DNA from: Kiritimatiellia bacterium
Lineage (GTDB): Bacteria > Verrucomicrobiota > Kiritimatiellia > RFP12 > UBA1067
Direction: 5' to 3'
DNA: 64,000 bases
NCBI GenBank assembly: GCA_017427485.1
Contig: JAFRSR010000061.1
Span: 1-64,000 of the forward strand
A model generated the notes under the pieces. That model was given only the letters and a program-made list of their open reading frames with translations. It searched no databases and was not told the origin of the DNA. Both the position numbers and the translations under genes were made by a program. Below are positions 57,352 to 64,000 of the stretch, piece by piece. Each line of letters begins with the position of its first letter. The stretch's first letter is position 1.

Positions 57352-59976
57352 ATGAAGAGAGAAACGTTGGTGAAAGGCGTTAGCGCCACATATTGCTGGA
57401 TGGCTTTGATGGCTGGATTTATCTGTCTGTCCGTTGAAGCATACGAAACGGCGATTACCGACACGACCGGCTACGTCGTGCTGAGCGCCACGGACAATCC
57501 AGGCATATCCTCTCTCATCAACGGGAACAACTTCCCCGGCGGCGCGCCGGTGGCGGGAAAGGACTATCTTGTCAATGCCGCACGGACGATCCGCACGCCG
57601 GAAAGCGGCAGTCCGTTCACGTTCAAGGGCGATTCGCTGACGCTCGACGGCGGCGCCTCGCTTGCGCTGAAGTGTCCGGGCAGCACGACGACGATCAGCG
57701 ACCTGCGCATCTACAACGCGCGCATCGGCCAGGCCGACGGAAACTGCTACAAGACGCTGGCCGGGAACCTGACGGTGTTCGGTACGCCCGCTGCGCCGTC
57801 CCTCCTCGAAGGTTCGGGCGACAACGGCAACCGCATTCTCGACATCACGGCCAAGATCAACGGTGCGAGCGGCACCTGTCTGCAGGCCGCGCACACTGCC
57901 GCCGCGGACAAGAACGGCTGCGAGTTCATTGTCCGCCCCCGCTCCAACAACAGCAGCACGTTCATGGGTACGTTCGAGGTCGTGGGGAACAACGTCAACG
58001 CGGCCGTGCCGGACATGAGTTACTTCGGCTCGTCCTGCTCGGTGACCCTGCGCAACGGCGGCGGTCTGCTGGGGTATGGCTCAACCGGGATGACCGTCAA
58101 CGGGAAGACGGTCATAGTGGAGAACGGCGGCCGTATGGGATCCTTCGACAAGAACGGCACGGCGATCACGTTCACCGGTGGCTCGACCATATCGGGCACG
58201 GGCACGCTGCTCATCCGCAACTCGACGGTCGGCGGGACATGGAAAGGCCCGATCGCCATGAACGACGTGACGGTCTCGGGGCTCGACGGCATTGTCGTCA
58301 CGAACAACGCCGCGCTCGTGGTCGGCGGCGGCTACAGGGGCGCGGCCATCCCCATCGTCGTGAGGTCCGGCGGCACGTTGCGCGGGGACGGCGCGGGGCA
58401 GACGGGCGCGGTCACGCTCGAAGATGGCGCCACGCTGGCCTTCACGCCGTCGTCCGGCGCGCTCGTCATCAACGGCGCGCTTGCCACGACGGCTGCTGAC
58501 GGCAAGATACACGTCGACATCGCGTCGCAGGACGTCACCACGCTGGCGGCGACCAATGCCTACCGTCTCATGACGTCGACGAACCTCGGCGCGGCGGGCG
58601 CGACGTTGTCCGACTTCGTCCTGACGGCGAACGCGGCGGCGGCTCCTGTCCGAGAGGTGGCCACGAACGGCACGCTCTCCATCGAGGTGGAGAACGGCAC
58701 GAACTACCTTCTCTACACGTTGCCGCGGAAGATCGTGTACTTTCAGGGAACCGATGCCGGGGGAACCGGCACCGGAGGATCTTCCTTCCAGACGACGGGG
58801 CGCTGGAGTGACAAGACGCTTCCGCACGCCGACGCAGATTATTTCGTCGTCAACGGATCGACGCTCCGCGCGCTGGACGGATCTACGGCGACCTTCAACG
58901 GCCATTCGCTGTCCGTCCTGTCCGGCGGCGCGTTCTTCGTTCAGGGGGCGACGGTGACGGTGGGAGACCTGCGGCTCTACGGCGGTTCGTATGTCAGCGC
59001 GACGCGTCCAAAGAACAACGCCGTCGCCGGCAACATTTCCGTCCACGGGTCGGCCAGCGATCCCGCCTATTTCCGGATCGAGGTGAACAAAGGGCCAAGC
59101 GAACCGACCCGCCCTCTGACTCTTCAGGCGCCCGTTTCCGGCAGCGGCTCCATGCGTTTCATCTACGCGCCCGGACACGTCAACGACGCCTACACGCCAG
59201 ACCCGGCCTATCCCGGCCTCTTCAACATGCGCGGCGACAACGCGGGCTTCACGGGCGAATGGCAGCTCTGGCACTTCGCGATCCAGGGGACGTTCACGAG
59301 CGCGGCAAACGTCGGCTCGGCCTCGGCGATCGTGTTCAACAGCAACGCGGTGTTCCGCGCGCAGGGCGCCTCGTTCGCGATTCCCGCCGCCACGCGCATC
59401 GTCGTGGACACCAAGGGGAGCAACTCGGCGAACACGCTCCAGACCAACGGCGGCTCGTTCCTCGTCGACGACGGCCAGACGCTGACCGTCAACGGCCCGG
59501 TGTCCGGCGCGGGCATCCTGCGCAAGATCGGGGCGGGGACGCTGCGCCTCACGGCGGCGGCCAACGCGTTCTCGGGCACGGCGTCTTCGCAGGCCGGCAC
59601 GATGCTGGTGGACGGCGCGCTGACGAACGCGGCGGCCAACGCGAAGTCCGGCGCGTTCATTGGCGGCGTCGGCAAGGTCAAGACGCTGACGATTGAGGAC
59701 GGCGCGGGTCTCGCGGTTGCGGCCGCCCAGGCGACGCCGCTTGAGGCCGGGACGCTGACGGTCAACGGTGCCGTGACGGTGCGCCTCGACTCCGCGTCCG
59801 ACTTCAGCGGCGGGCGGGTGGCGCTCGTGAAGGTCGGGACGCTCTCCGGCACGCTCACAAAGGCGAACAAGGCCACGATCTGCGTGGGCGGCCAGATGAT
59901 CGCCAACGGATCCCTCTCGCTCTCCAACGGCATCCTCTATGCCCTGCGGGGCGGTACGACGGTCCTTGTCAGGTGA
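57352..59976 (+). CDS. Secreted autotransporter-associated beta-strand repeat protein
   Basis: 874 aa from ATG 57352; the upstream in-frame start at 57325 would spoil the signal peptide (YCWMALMAGFICLSVEA). Two related halves are visible: each begins with a recurring SLTLDGG/SLSVLSGGAFFVQG and LRIYNARIG/LRLYGGSYV, then a segment with PAAPSLLEG/SDPAYFRIE. Later PATR-type strands appear (GAGILRKIGAGTLRLTAAANAFSGTASSQAGTMLVDG near 720-755). It has no catalytic motif and no barrel domain and ends GGTTVLVR. Probably a surface or secreted structural protein, as for the one at 47228, with which it shares style but little sequence. Confidence 0.78.
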   Translation: MKRETLVKGVSATYCWMALMAGFICLSVEAYETAITDTTGYVVLSATDNPGISSLINGNNFPGGAPVAGKDYLVNAARTIRTPESGSPFTFKGDSLTLDGGASLALKCPGSTTTISDLRIYNARIGQADGNCYKTLAGNLTVFGTPAAPSLLEGSGDNGNRILDITAKINGASGTCLQAAHTAAADKNGCEFIVRPRSNNSSTFMGTFEVVGNNVNAAVPDMSYFGSSCSVTLRNGGGLLGYGSTGMTVNGKTVIVENGGRMGSFDKNGTAITFTGGSTISGTGTLLIRNSTVGGTWKGPIAMNDVTVSGLDGIVVTNNAALVVGGGYRGAAIPIVVRSGGTLRGDGAGQTGAVTLEDGATLAFTPSSGALVINGALATTAADGKIHVDIASQDVTTLAATNAYRLMTSTNLGAAGATLSDFVLTANAAAAPVREVATNGTLSIEVENGTNYLLYTLPRKIVYFQGTDAGGTGTGGSSFQTTGRWSDKTLPHADADYFVVNGSTLRALDGSTATFNGHSLSVLSGGAFFVQGATVTVGDLRLYGGSYVSATRPKNNAVAGNISVHGSASDPAYFRIEVNKGPSEPTRPLTLQAPVSGSGSMRFIYAPGHVNDAYTPDPAYPGLFNMRGDNAGFTGEWQLWHFAIQGTFTSAANVGSASAIVFNSNAVFRAQGASFAIPAATRIVVDTKGSNSANTLQTNGGSFLVDDGQTLTVNGPVSGAGILRKIGAGTLRLTAAANAFSGTASSQAGTMLVDGALTNAAANAKSGAFIGGVGKVKTLTIEDGAGLAVAAAQATPLEAGTLTVNGAVTVRLDSASDFSGGRVALVKVGTLSGTLTKANKATICVGGQMIANGSLSLSNGILYALRGGTTVLVR

Positions 59977-60002
59977 TTAATGAGTAAAAGTAAACGGTTG
60001 CT

Positions 60003-61412
60003 ATGGACATTTCACGAAAGAGCTTTCTGCTTGGATCGGTGGCGGCGTCTGCGGCGCCGCGCGTGCACGCCGCGGCGGCGGGGCAACGGCCCCCGACGTT
60101 CGCGGAGCCGGCGCGGGACATCCCCGTGGACGACTGGGCGGACGTCATCGTGGTGGGCGGCGGCCCGGCTGGTGTGTCGGCGGCCGTGTCGGCCGCGAGG
60201 GCGGGCGCGAAGGTGCGTCTCTTCGAGCTGCAGGGGTGCCTTGGCGGCGTGTGGACGGCCGGCCTCCTCACCTACATCTTCGACTTCAACAAGTCCGAGA
60301 TCGGCTGGGAGATCATCCGCCGTCTCGACGCCTACGGCGCGCGCGCGGTCGACCGTCCCGACGCGGAGGGGATGAAGCGGTACAGGGACGGCCTCGACAA
60401 GGACTGGGTCTACGCGCCCGAGTACATGAAGGCCGTGTGCGAGGACATGTGCGCCGAGGCGGGCGTACGCGTGACGCTGCACTGTCCGGTGGTGGCGGCC
60501 TACCGCGACGCGGGCGGACGGAACATCGCGACCGTCGTCACCGAGTCGAAGAGCGGACGGCAGGCCTGGCGGGCGCGGACGTTCGTCGACTGTTCGGGCG
60601 ACGGCGACCTGGGCGCGCAGGCGGGCTGCGGGTTCGACCTCGGGTTCGGTCCGGAGGGCTGGGGCCAGCCGGCCACCCTCAATGCGCTCGTGGTGGTGGA
60701 CGACGGCGACGCCGTGGCGGCGGGCGACTTCGTCTCGAACGAACCGGCGATGTGGACGCAGGCGCTGAACCCCGAGACGGGGAAACCCTCCAGCCACCAC
60801 ATCGTGGCGAGCCACAAGCTCAAGGCCGAGCTGCGGCGCGCGGGCCTCGAGCCCAGCTACGGCGACCCGACGCTCTTCCGGTTCCACCGCAACCTCTTCT
60901 GCTTCATGGCGAACCACGAGTACAAGCTGCGCATCGACGACGCGCAGGCGGTTTCGGACGCCACGGTACGCGCGCGCAAGGAGATCCTCGCGCTCGCCGC
61001 CGGCCTCGCGAAGCTGGGCGGTCCGTGGAAGGGGTTCCGCGTGGCGGCCACCGCCGAGCAGATCGGCCACCGCGACGCGCGGCGCATCCACGGGCGCTAC
61101 ACCGTGACGCGCGACGACGTGACGGCCGGCGCGACGTTCCCCGACGCCGTCACGACCTCCCGCTTCGGCATCGACATCCACGGGCTCGACAGGAAGTCCA
61201 ACAACGTGCGGGCGGCGGGACAGAACCACGGTGTGAAGTTCCGTCCGTTCCAGATCCCCCTCCGCGCGTGTCGCGCGCGCGATGTGGACAATCTCTACAT
61301 GGCCGGGCGCTGCATCTCGGGCGACTTCTACGCCCACGCCAGCTACCGCGTGACCGGCAGCTCCGTGGCGATCGGCGAAGCCGTCGGCAAGGCCGCCGCC
61401 CGCGCCTTGTAG
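60003..61412 (+). CDS. Exported FAD-dependent oxidoreductase
   Basis: 469 aa. Leader ISRKSFLLGSVAASAAPRVHA is a twin-arginine-like signal with Lys in place of the second Arg. The FAD-binding Rossmann motif VIVVGGGPAGVSAAVSAARAG is at about 49-69, ELQGCLGGVWTAGLLTYI and DCSGDGDLGAQAGCGFD are typical of the FAD_oxidored family, and the C-terminus has NLYMAGRCISGDFYAHASYRVTGSS for flavin binding. Such proteins are abundant in PVC glycan-degrading bacteria and their substrate is unknown. Short gap (26 bp) after the repeat protein; no strong own promoter. Confidence 0.85.
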   Translation: MDISRKSFLLGSVAASAAPRVHAAAAGQRPPTFAEPARDIPVDDWADVIVVGGGPAGVSAAVSAARAGAKVRLFELQGCLGGVWTAGLLTYIFDFNKSEIGWEIIRRLDAYGARAVDRPDAEGMKRYRDGLDKDWVYAPEYMKAVCEDMCAEAGVRVTLHCPVVAAYRDAGGRNIATVVTESKSGRQAWRARTFVDCSGDGDLGAQAGCGFDLGFGPEGWGQPATLNALVVVDDGDAVAAGDFVSNEPAMWTQALNPETGKPSSHHIVASHKLKAELRRAGLEPSYGDPTLFRFHRNLFCFMANHEYKLRIDDAQAVSDATVRARKEILALAAGLAKLGGPWKGFRVAATAEQIGHRDARRIHGRYTVTRDDVTAGATFPDAVTTSRFGIDIHGLDRKSNNVRAAGQNHGVKFRPFQIPLRACRARDVDNLYMAGRCISGDFYAHASYRVTGSSVAIGEAVGKAAARAL

Positions 61413-61423
61413 CGCGCGAGGGC

Positions 61424-61452
61424 TAGCCAAGACGGCGGAGAAATGATATAGT
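61424..61452 (+). promoter_or_regulatory. Promoter of the second phosphoesterase gene
   Basis: TAGCCA at 61424-61429, 17-bp spacer, TATAGT at 61447-61452. Start at 61480 with ACAGGAGACAG. Confidence 0.4.
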
Positions 61453-61479
61453 AGACCGAAATCCAAACAGGAGACAGAC

Positions 61480-62916
61480 ATGAACATTTCTCGAAAGAAC
61501 TTTCTCATCGGCTCGATGGCGGTGGCGGCGGCGGGCGCGCGGCGGATGTTCGCGGCGCCGGCCGGCACGGTGTGCGGCACGCCGCGCCTCAAGGTGGCGG
61601 TGATGAGCGACATCCACGTGCGCGACGAGGCCACGCAGAAGGTCTTCATCAAGGCGCTCGAATGGTACCGCGCGCAGGGCGTGGACGCCGTGCTCGTGGC
61701 GGGCGACATGGCCGACCACGGGCTCGTGTTCCAGCTCCAGCTCGTGGCGGACGCCTGGTTCAAGGTCTTTCCCGAGAACAAGACGCCGGACGGGCGCCCC
61801 GTGACGCAGCTCCTGCAGTACGGCAACCACGACGTGGCCAACTGGAAGGAGAAGGATTTCAAGACTCCGGAGGAACGCGCCGCCAAGATGATCAAGTTCG
61901 ACCCGAAGAGGCGCTGGGAGGAGGCGTTCAAGGAGGCCTACACGCCCGTCTTCGCCAAGAAGGTCGAGAAGCCGAACGGGTGCTACACGTTCATCGGCGC
62001 GCACTGGCCGGGCATCGGCGGCTTGGGCGATTGGCTCAAGGCGCACGGCAAGGAACTCGATCCGGCGTTGCCGTTCTTTTACTTCCAGCACTCGCATCCG
62101 AAGGACACGTGCTACGGGCCGTGGGCGTGGGGACACGACGACGGCGCGTCCACGAAGGCGCTCACGCCGTTCCCGAACGCAATCGCGCTCTCGGGCCACT
62201 CGCACTACACGCTCACGGACGAGCGGACCGTGTGGCAGGGCGCGTTCACGTCTATCGGCACGAGCTCGCTCTCCTACACGTCGCTCGACTACAACTACCG
62301 CGAGAACGCCGGCCCCAACAACTACGGGCACGTGCCGAAGCGCACGCGGCAGATGGATCGCCTGAACACGCAGGAGGGCAAGCAGGGGATGCTGTTCACG
62401 GTCTGCGACGACCACATCCGCATCCAGCGGCGCGAGTTCGTGTACGACCAGACGCTGGGCGACGACTGGATCCTGCCGGTCGGCAAGGCGGCCGAGCGGC
62501 CGTTCGTCTACGCGAAGCGGATTCCCGTGCGCACGGCGCCGGAGTTCCCGCAGGGGGCGTCCGTGAAGGTGGCGCTTCTGCCGCCGAAGGCGGAGAAGGG
62601 CAAGCCCGCGCCCAAGGATCCGACGCACGTGGGGGTGACGTTCCCGGCCGCCGAGACGCGCAGCAAATGCCGCGTGTTCGAGTACGAGGTGCAGGCCGTG
62701 GTGGTGGAGGACGACGTGGAGATGGTGGCGTGCACGCGGCGCGCGATCGCGCCGGACTTCCACGTGCCGGCGTCGAAGGCCGGCCGGCCGGGGGCGTGCG
62801 CGTTCGCGCTCGCCGACCTGCCGAAGGGCGTCCACCTCCGCTTCGACGTGCGTCCGATCGAGTGCTTCGGCAAGAAGGGCGCGCCCATCCATTCCGACGG
62901 CGCGTTCGTGGCGTGA
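61480..62916 (+). CDS. Tat-type exported calcineurin-like metallophosphoesterase (paralogue)
   Basis: 478 aa. Leader ISRKNFLIGSMAVAAAG, the same type as the oxidoreductase just upstream (ISRKSFLLGS). Metal motifs MSDIHVRD, AGDMADHG, YGNHDVAN and SGHSHYTL follow the order seen in the 30198 protein, and both share WFKVFPE/N and FTSIG/VG segments, so they are paralogues. The beta-rich C-terminal domain is kept. A Lys/Pro linker (KAEKGKPAPKDPTHV) sits before it. Likely acts in the periplasm on a phosphorylated or sulfo-type glycan, or a phosphodiester. Confidence 0.87.
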   Translation: MNISRKNFLIGSMAVAAAGARRMFAAPAGTVCGTPRLKVAVMSDIHVRDEATQKVFIKALEWYRAQGVDAVLVAGDMADHGLVFQLQLVADAWFKVFPENKTPDGRPVTQLLQYGNHDVANWKEKDFKTPEERAAKMIKFDPKRRWEEAFKEAYTPVFAKKVEKPNGCYTFIGAHWPGIGGLGDWLKAHGKELDPALPFFYFQHSHPKDTCYGPWAWGHDDGASTKALTPFPNAIALSGHSHYTLTDERTVWQGAFTSIGTSSLSYTSLDYNYRENAGPNNYGHVPKRTRQMDRLNTQEGKQGMLFTVCDDHIRIQRREFVYDQTLGDDWILPVGKAAERPFVYAKRIPVRTAPEFPQGASVKVALLPPKAEKGKPAPKDPTHVGVTFPAAETRSKCRVFEYEVQAVVVEDDVEMVACTRRAIAPDFHVPASKAGRPGACAFALADLPKGVHLRFDVRPIECFGKKGAPIHSDGAFVA

Positions 62917-62920
62917 ACGC

Positions 62921-62949
62921 TTGCCGAACCTGCGGGGATGTGGTACGAT
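62921..62949 (+). promoter_or_regulatory. Promoter of the last gene
   Basis: TTGCCG at 62921-62926, 17-bp spacer, TACGAT at 62944-62949; a strong AAAGGAGGG ribosome site lies before ATG 62996. Confidence 0.5.
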
Positions 62950-62995
62950 AAGCGCCAAGCCAGCATGGGTGGAATAACTCAAAGGAGGGTTGAAA

Positions 62996-64000
62996 ATGCC
63001 AAAACGGACAAAAGCGGCCATCGGACAGGTGGGGAAGTTATCCCTTTGGGGCATTGTGATGTTTGCAATGGCGGGGAGCGTTTCGGCCAAGACGGTTGCG
63101 CTCTGGCCGCTGAACGTGAACAAGGACGGATCGCTCGATGGCCGTTGCGCCATCCACCCGGCCAACGACTTGACGTATTCGACGACGGCCACGAAGGAGC
63201 GTTCGGGCACGGCATGGTCGGTGCCGCCAAATCCCGATCCCGGCATGCATGTTTTCACGCCCTACGACATCGGCGCGGTCTCCGCCCCGAGCGGCAATTT
63301 CCCGCTCGCCAAGGGAACATCGGCCACTCCCGCCCTGTTCAATGCGCTCAGCTGCACGAACGACTTCACGGTGGAGGGCTGGATTCGACTGGACGCCTTG
63401 CCGGCCGTGGGATCGTACATCTCGCTCTTCGAGTCCAGGGTCGGGGGTAATCAGATATTCTGGACCATCCGCCTACAGCGAAAGGACTCCGCCGACAACT
63501 ACGTCTACACCTTCGAGTGCTACTGGCGCGGCAACTCGTTGGAGGGAGCGCCAGGCGGTGACAGCACGCTCTACACGATCGGCGGTGACGCATCCGCCTA
63601 CCTTGGGCAATGGCATCATGTCGCGCTCATGCGTTTCGTTGAAGGATCCTACACGAAGCTGGCGATGTACGTGGACGGGGTGCGTCTCGCCGCCCCCGTC
63701 TCCGTGTCCAAGCTCAGCATGCTGAACTCGGAGAGCTTTGAGGTGTACCTTGGCGGCCGCAGCAACATGGGAACCGCCGCCGCGCTCAACTACTGGCGCG
63801 TCTCGGACGTGGCGCTCGACCCTTCTGAATTCCTCAACGCCTCTGGAACGGGCGGTCAGGCGTATAATCTGCCCGTGGGGAGGGAGACCGTTGCCTATTG
63901 GCCGTTGCGCAAGCAGGCCGACGGGACGATCGACTGCCGGGACTATGCCGGCACGGCCGACCTCTCGTCGGGTTTCTGCGACAATGCCGTCTACTTTTAC
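62996..64000 (+). CDS. Secreted LamG-repeat protein (partial, runs off the window)
   Basis: Open from ATG 62996 to the last base, 335 codons, no stop reached. Signal peptide SLWGIVMFAMAGSVSA. A LamG/concanavalin-like unit is clear: KTVALWPLNVNKDGSLDGRCAIHPANDL, FTVEGWIRLDALP, GQWHHVALMRF, LAMYVDGVRL, YLGGRSNMG and YWRVSDVALDPSEF. A second copy starts at about residue 296 (ETVAYWPLRKQADGTIDCRDYAGTADL). Such repeats bind carbohydrate or occur in large surface proteins. Whether it ends in the x-G-T-x-x-x-x-R tail cannot be seen. Confidence 0.8.
   Translation, partial: MPKRTKAAIGQVGKLSLWGIVMFAMAGSVSAKTVALWPLNVNKDGSLDGRCAIHPANDLTYSTTATKERSGTAWSVPPNPDPGMHVFTPYDIGAVSAPSGNFPLAKGTSATPALFNALSCTNDFTVEGWIRLDALPAVGSYISLFESRVGGNQIFWTIRLQRKDSADNYVYTFECYWRGNSLEGAPGGDSTLYTIGGDASAYLGQWHHVALMRFVEGSYTKLAMYVDGVRLAAPVSVSKLSMLNSESFEVYLGGRSNMGTAAALNYWRVSDVALDPSEFLNASGTGGQAYNLPVGRETVAYWPLRKQADGTIDCRDYAGTADLSSGFCDNAVYFY

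Noticed and set aside
47228-59976. PEP-CTERM or sortase signals on the repeat proteins
   Set aside because: No PEP motif, no C-terminal membrane helix, no LPXTG, and no exosortase or sortase gene in the window.

Overview
This is a GC-rich, densely packed stretch of a bacterial chromosome. Almost every gene is on the plus strand; only one clear gene (35346-36401) is on the minus strand. Secreted proteins carry Sec, lipoprotein or twin-arginine-like leaders. An RND pump end with an outer membrane channel implies a diderm envelope. Autotransporter-associated beta-strand repeat proteins, LamG-like proteins, many glycoside hydrolases (GH16, GH92, GH3, GH39-like, GH99-like) and a trimeric-type [FeFe] hydrogenase point to an anaerobic glycan degrader. 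My best guess is a gut or rumen Kiritimatiellota (PVC group). That is inferred from gene content, not from a marker gene.

Layout. 1-4.0 kb: the end of an RND pump, a GH16 protein and a NodT-type outer membrane channel. 4.1-6.7 kb: a coiled-coil envelope protein, a small lipoprotein, an RluA-type pseudouridine synthase and a small membrane protein, with overlapping ends. 6.7-15.6 kb: a SecD-SecF fusion, a MetX-MetW fusion, and a PilB/PilT/PilB ATPase trio. 15.6-20.9 kb: a GH92 alpha-mannosidase and a pectate-lyase-like beta-helix protein, separated by a MITE-like element. 20.9-29.1 kb: an accessory region with a solitary type IIG-like restriction-modification enzyme, a 42-residue secreted peptide and two large proteins sharing a C-terminal module, all peppered with palindromic repeats, some of them inside genes. 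29.2-34.2 kb: a structured-RNA candidate, then class II aldolase, phosphoesterase, MFS transporter and NagA, which look like an amino-sugar operon. 34.2-36.4 kb: two secreted proteins of unknown function. 36.5-41.3 kb: an electron-bifurcating-type hydrogenase operon closed by a clear terminator. 41.4-64 kb: secreted proteins and glycoside hydrolases interleaved with two different AAA ATPases of the kind often carried by mobile or defence-like loci.

How it works together. The extracellular and periplasmic enzymes release mannose, glucose, xylose-type and amino sugars. NagA, the aldolase and the MFS carrier feed them to glycolysis. The hydrogenase reoxidises NADH and ferredoxin as H2, as expected for a fermenter.

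The most unusual signals are these. (1) Four large secreted proteins share a C-terminal octapeptide of form x-G-[TC]-hydrophobics-R at the stop codon, a possible sorting tag. (2) Three palindromic operators spaced exactly 40 bp apart lie upstream of an AAA ATPase, the last one inside the promoter spacer. (3) Duplicated promoters with TATACT only 8-9 nt before ATG suggest leaderless mRNAs. (4) Palindromic elements have inserted into coding frames and apparently supply a stop and a start codon. (5) Complementary arrays of 8-bp repeats sit inside the hydrogenase operon.
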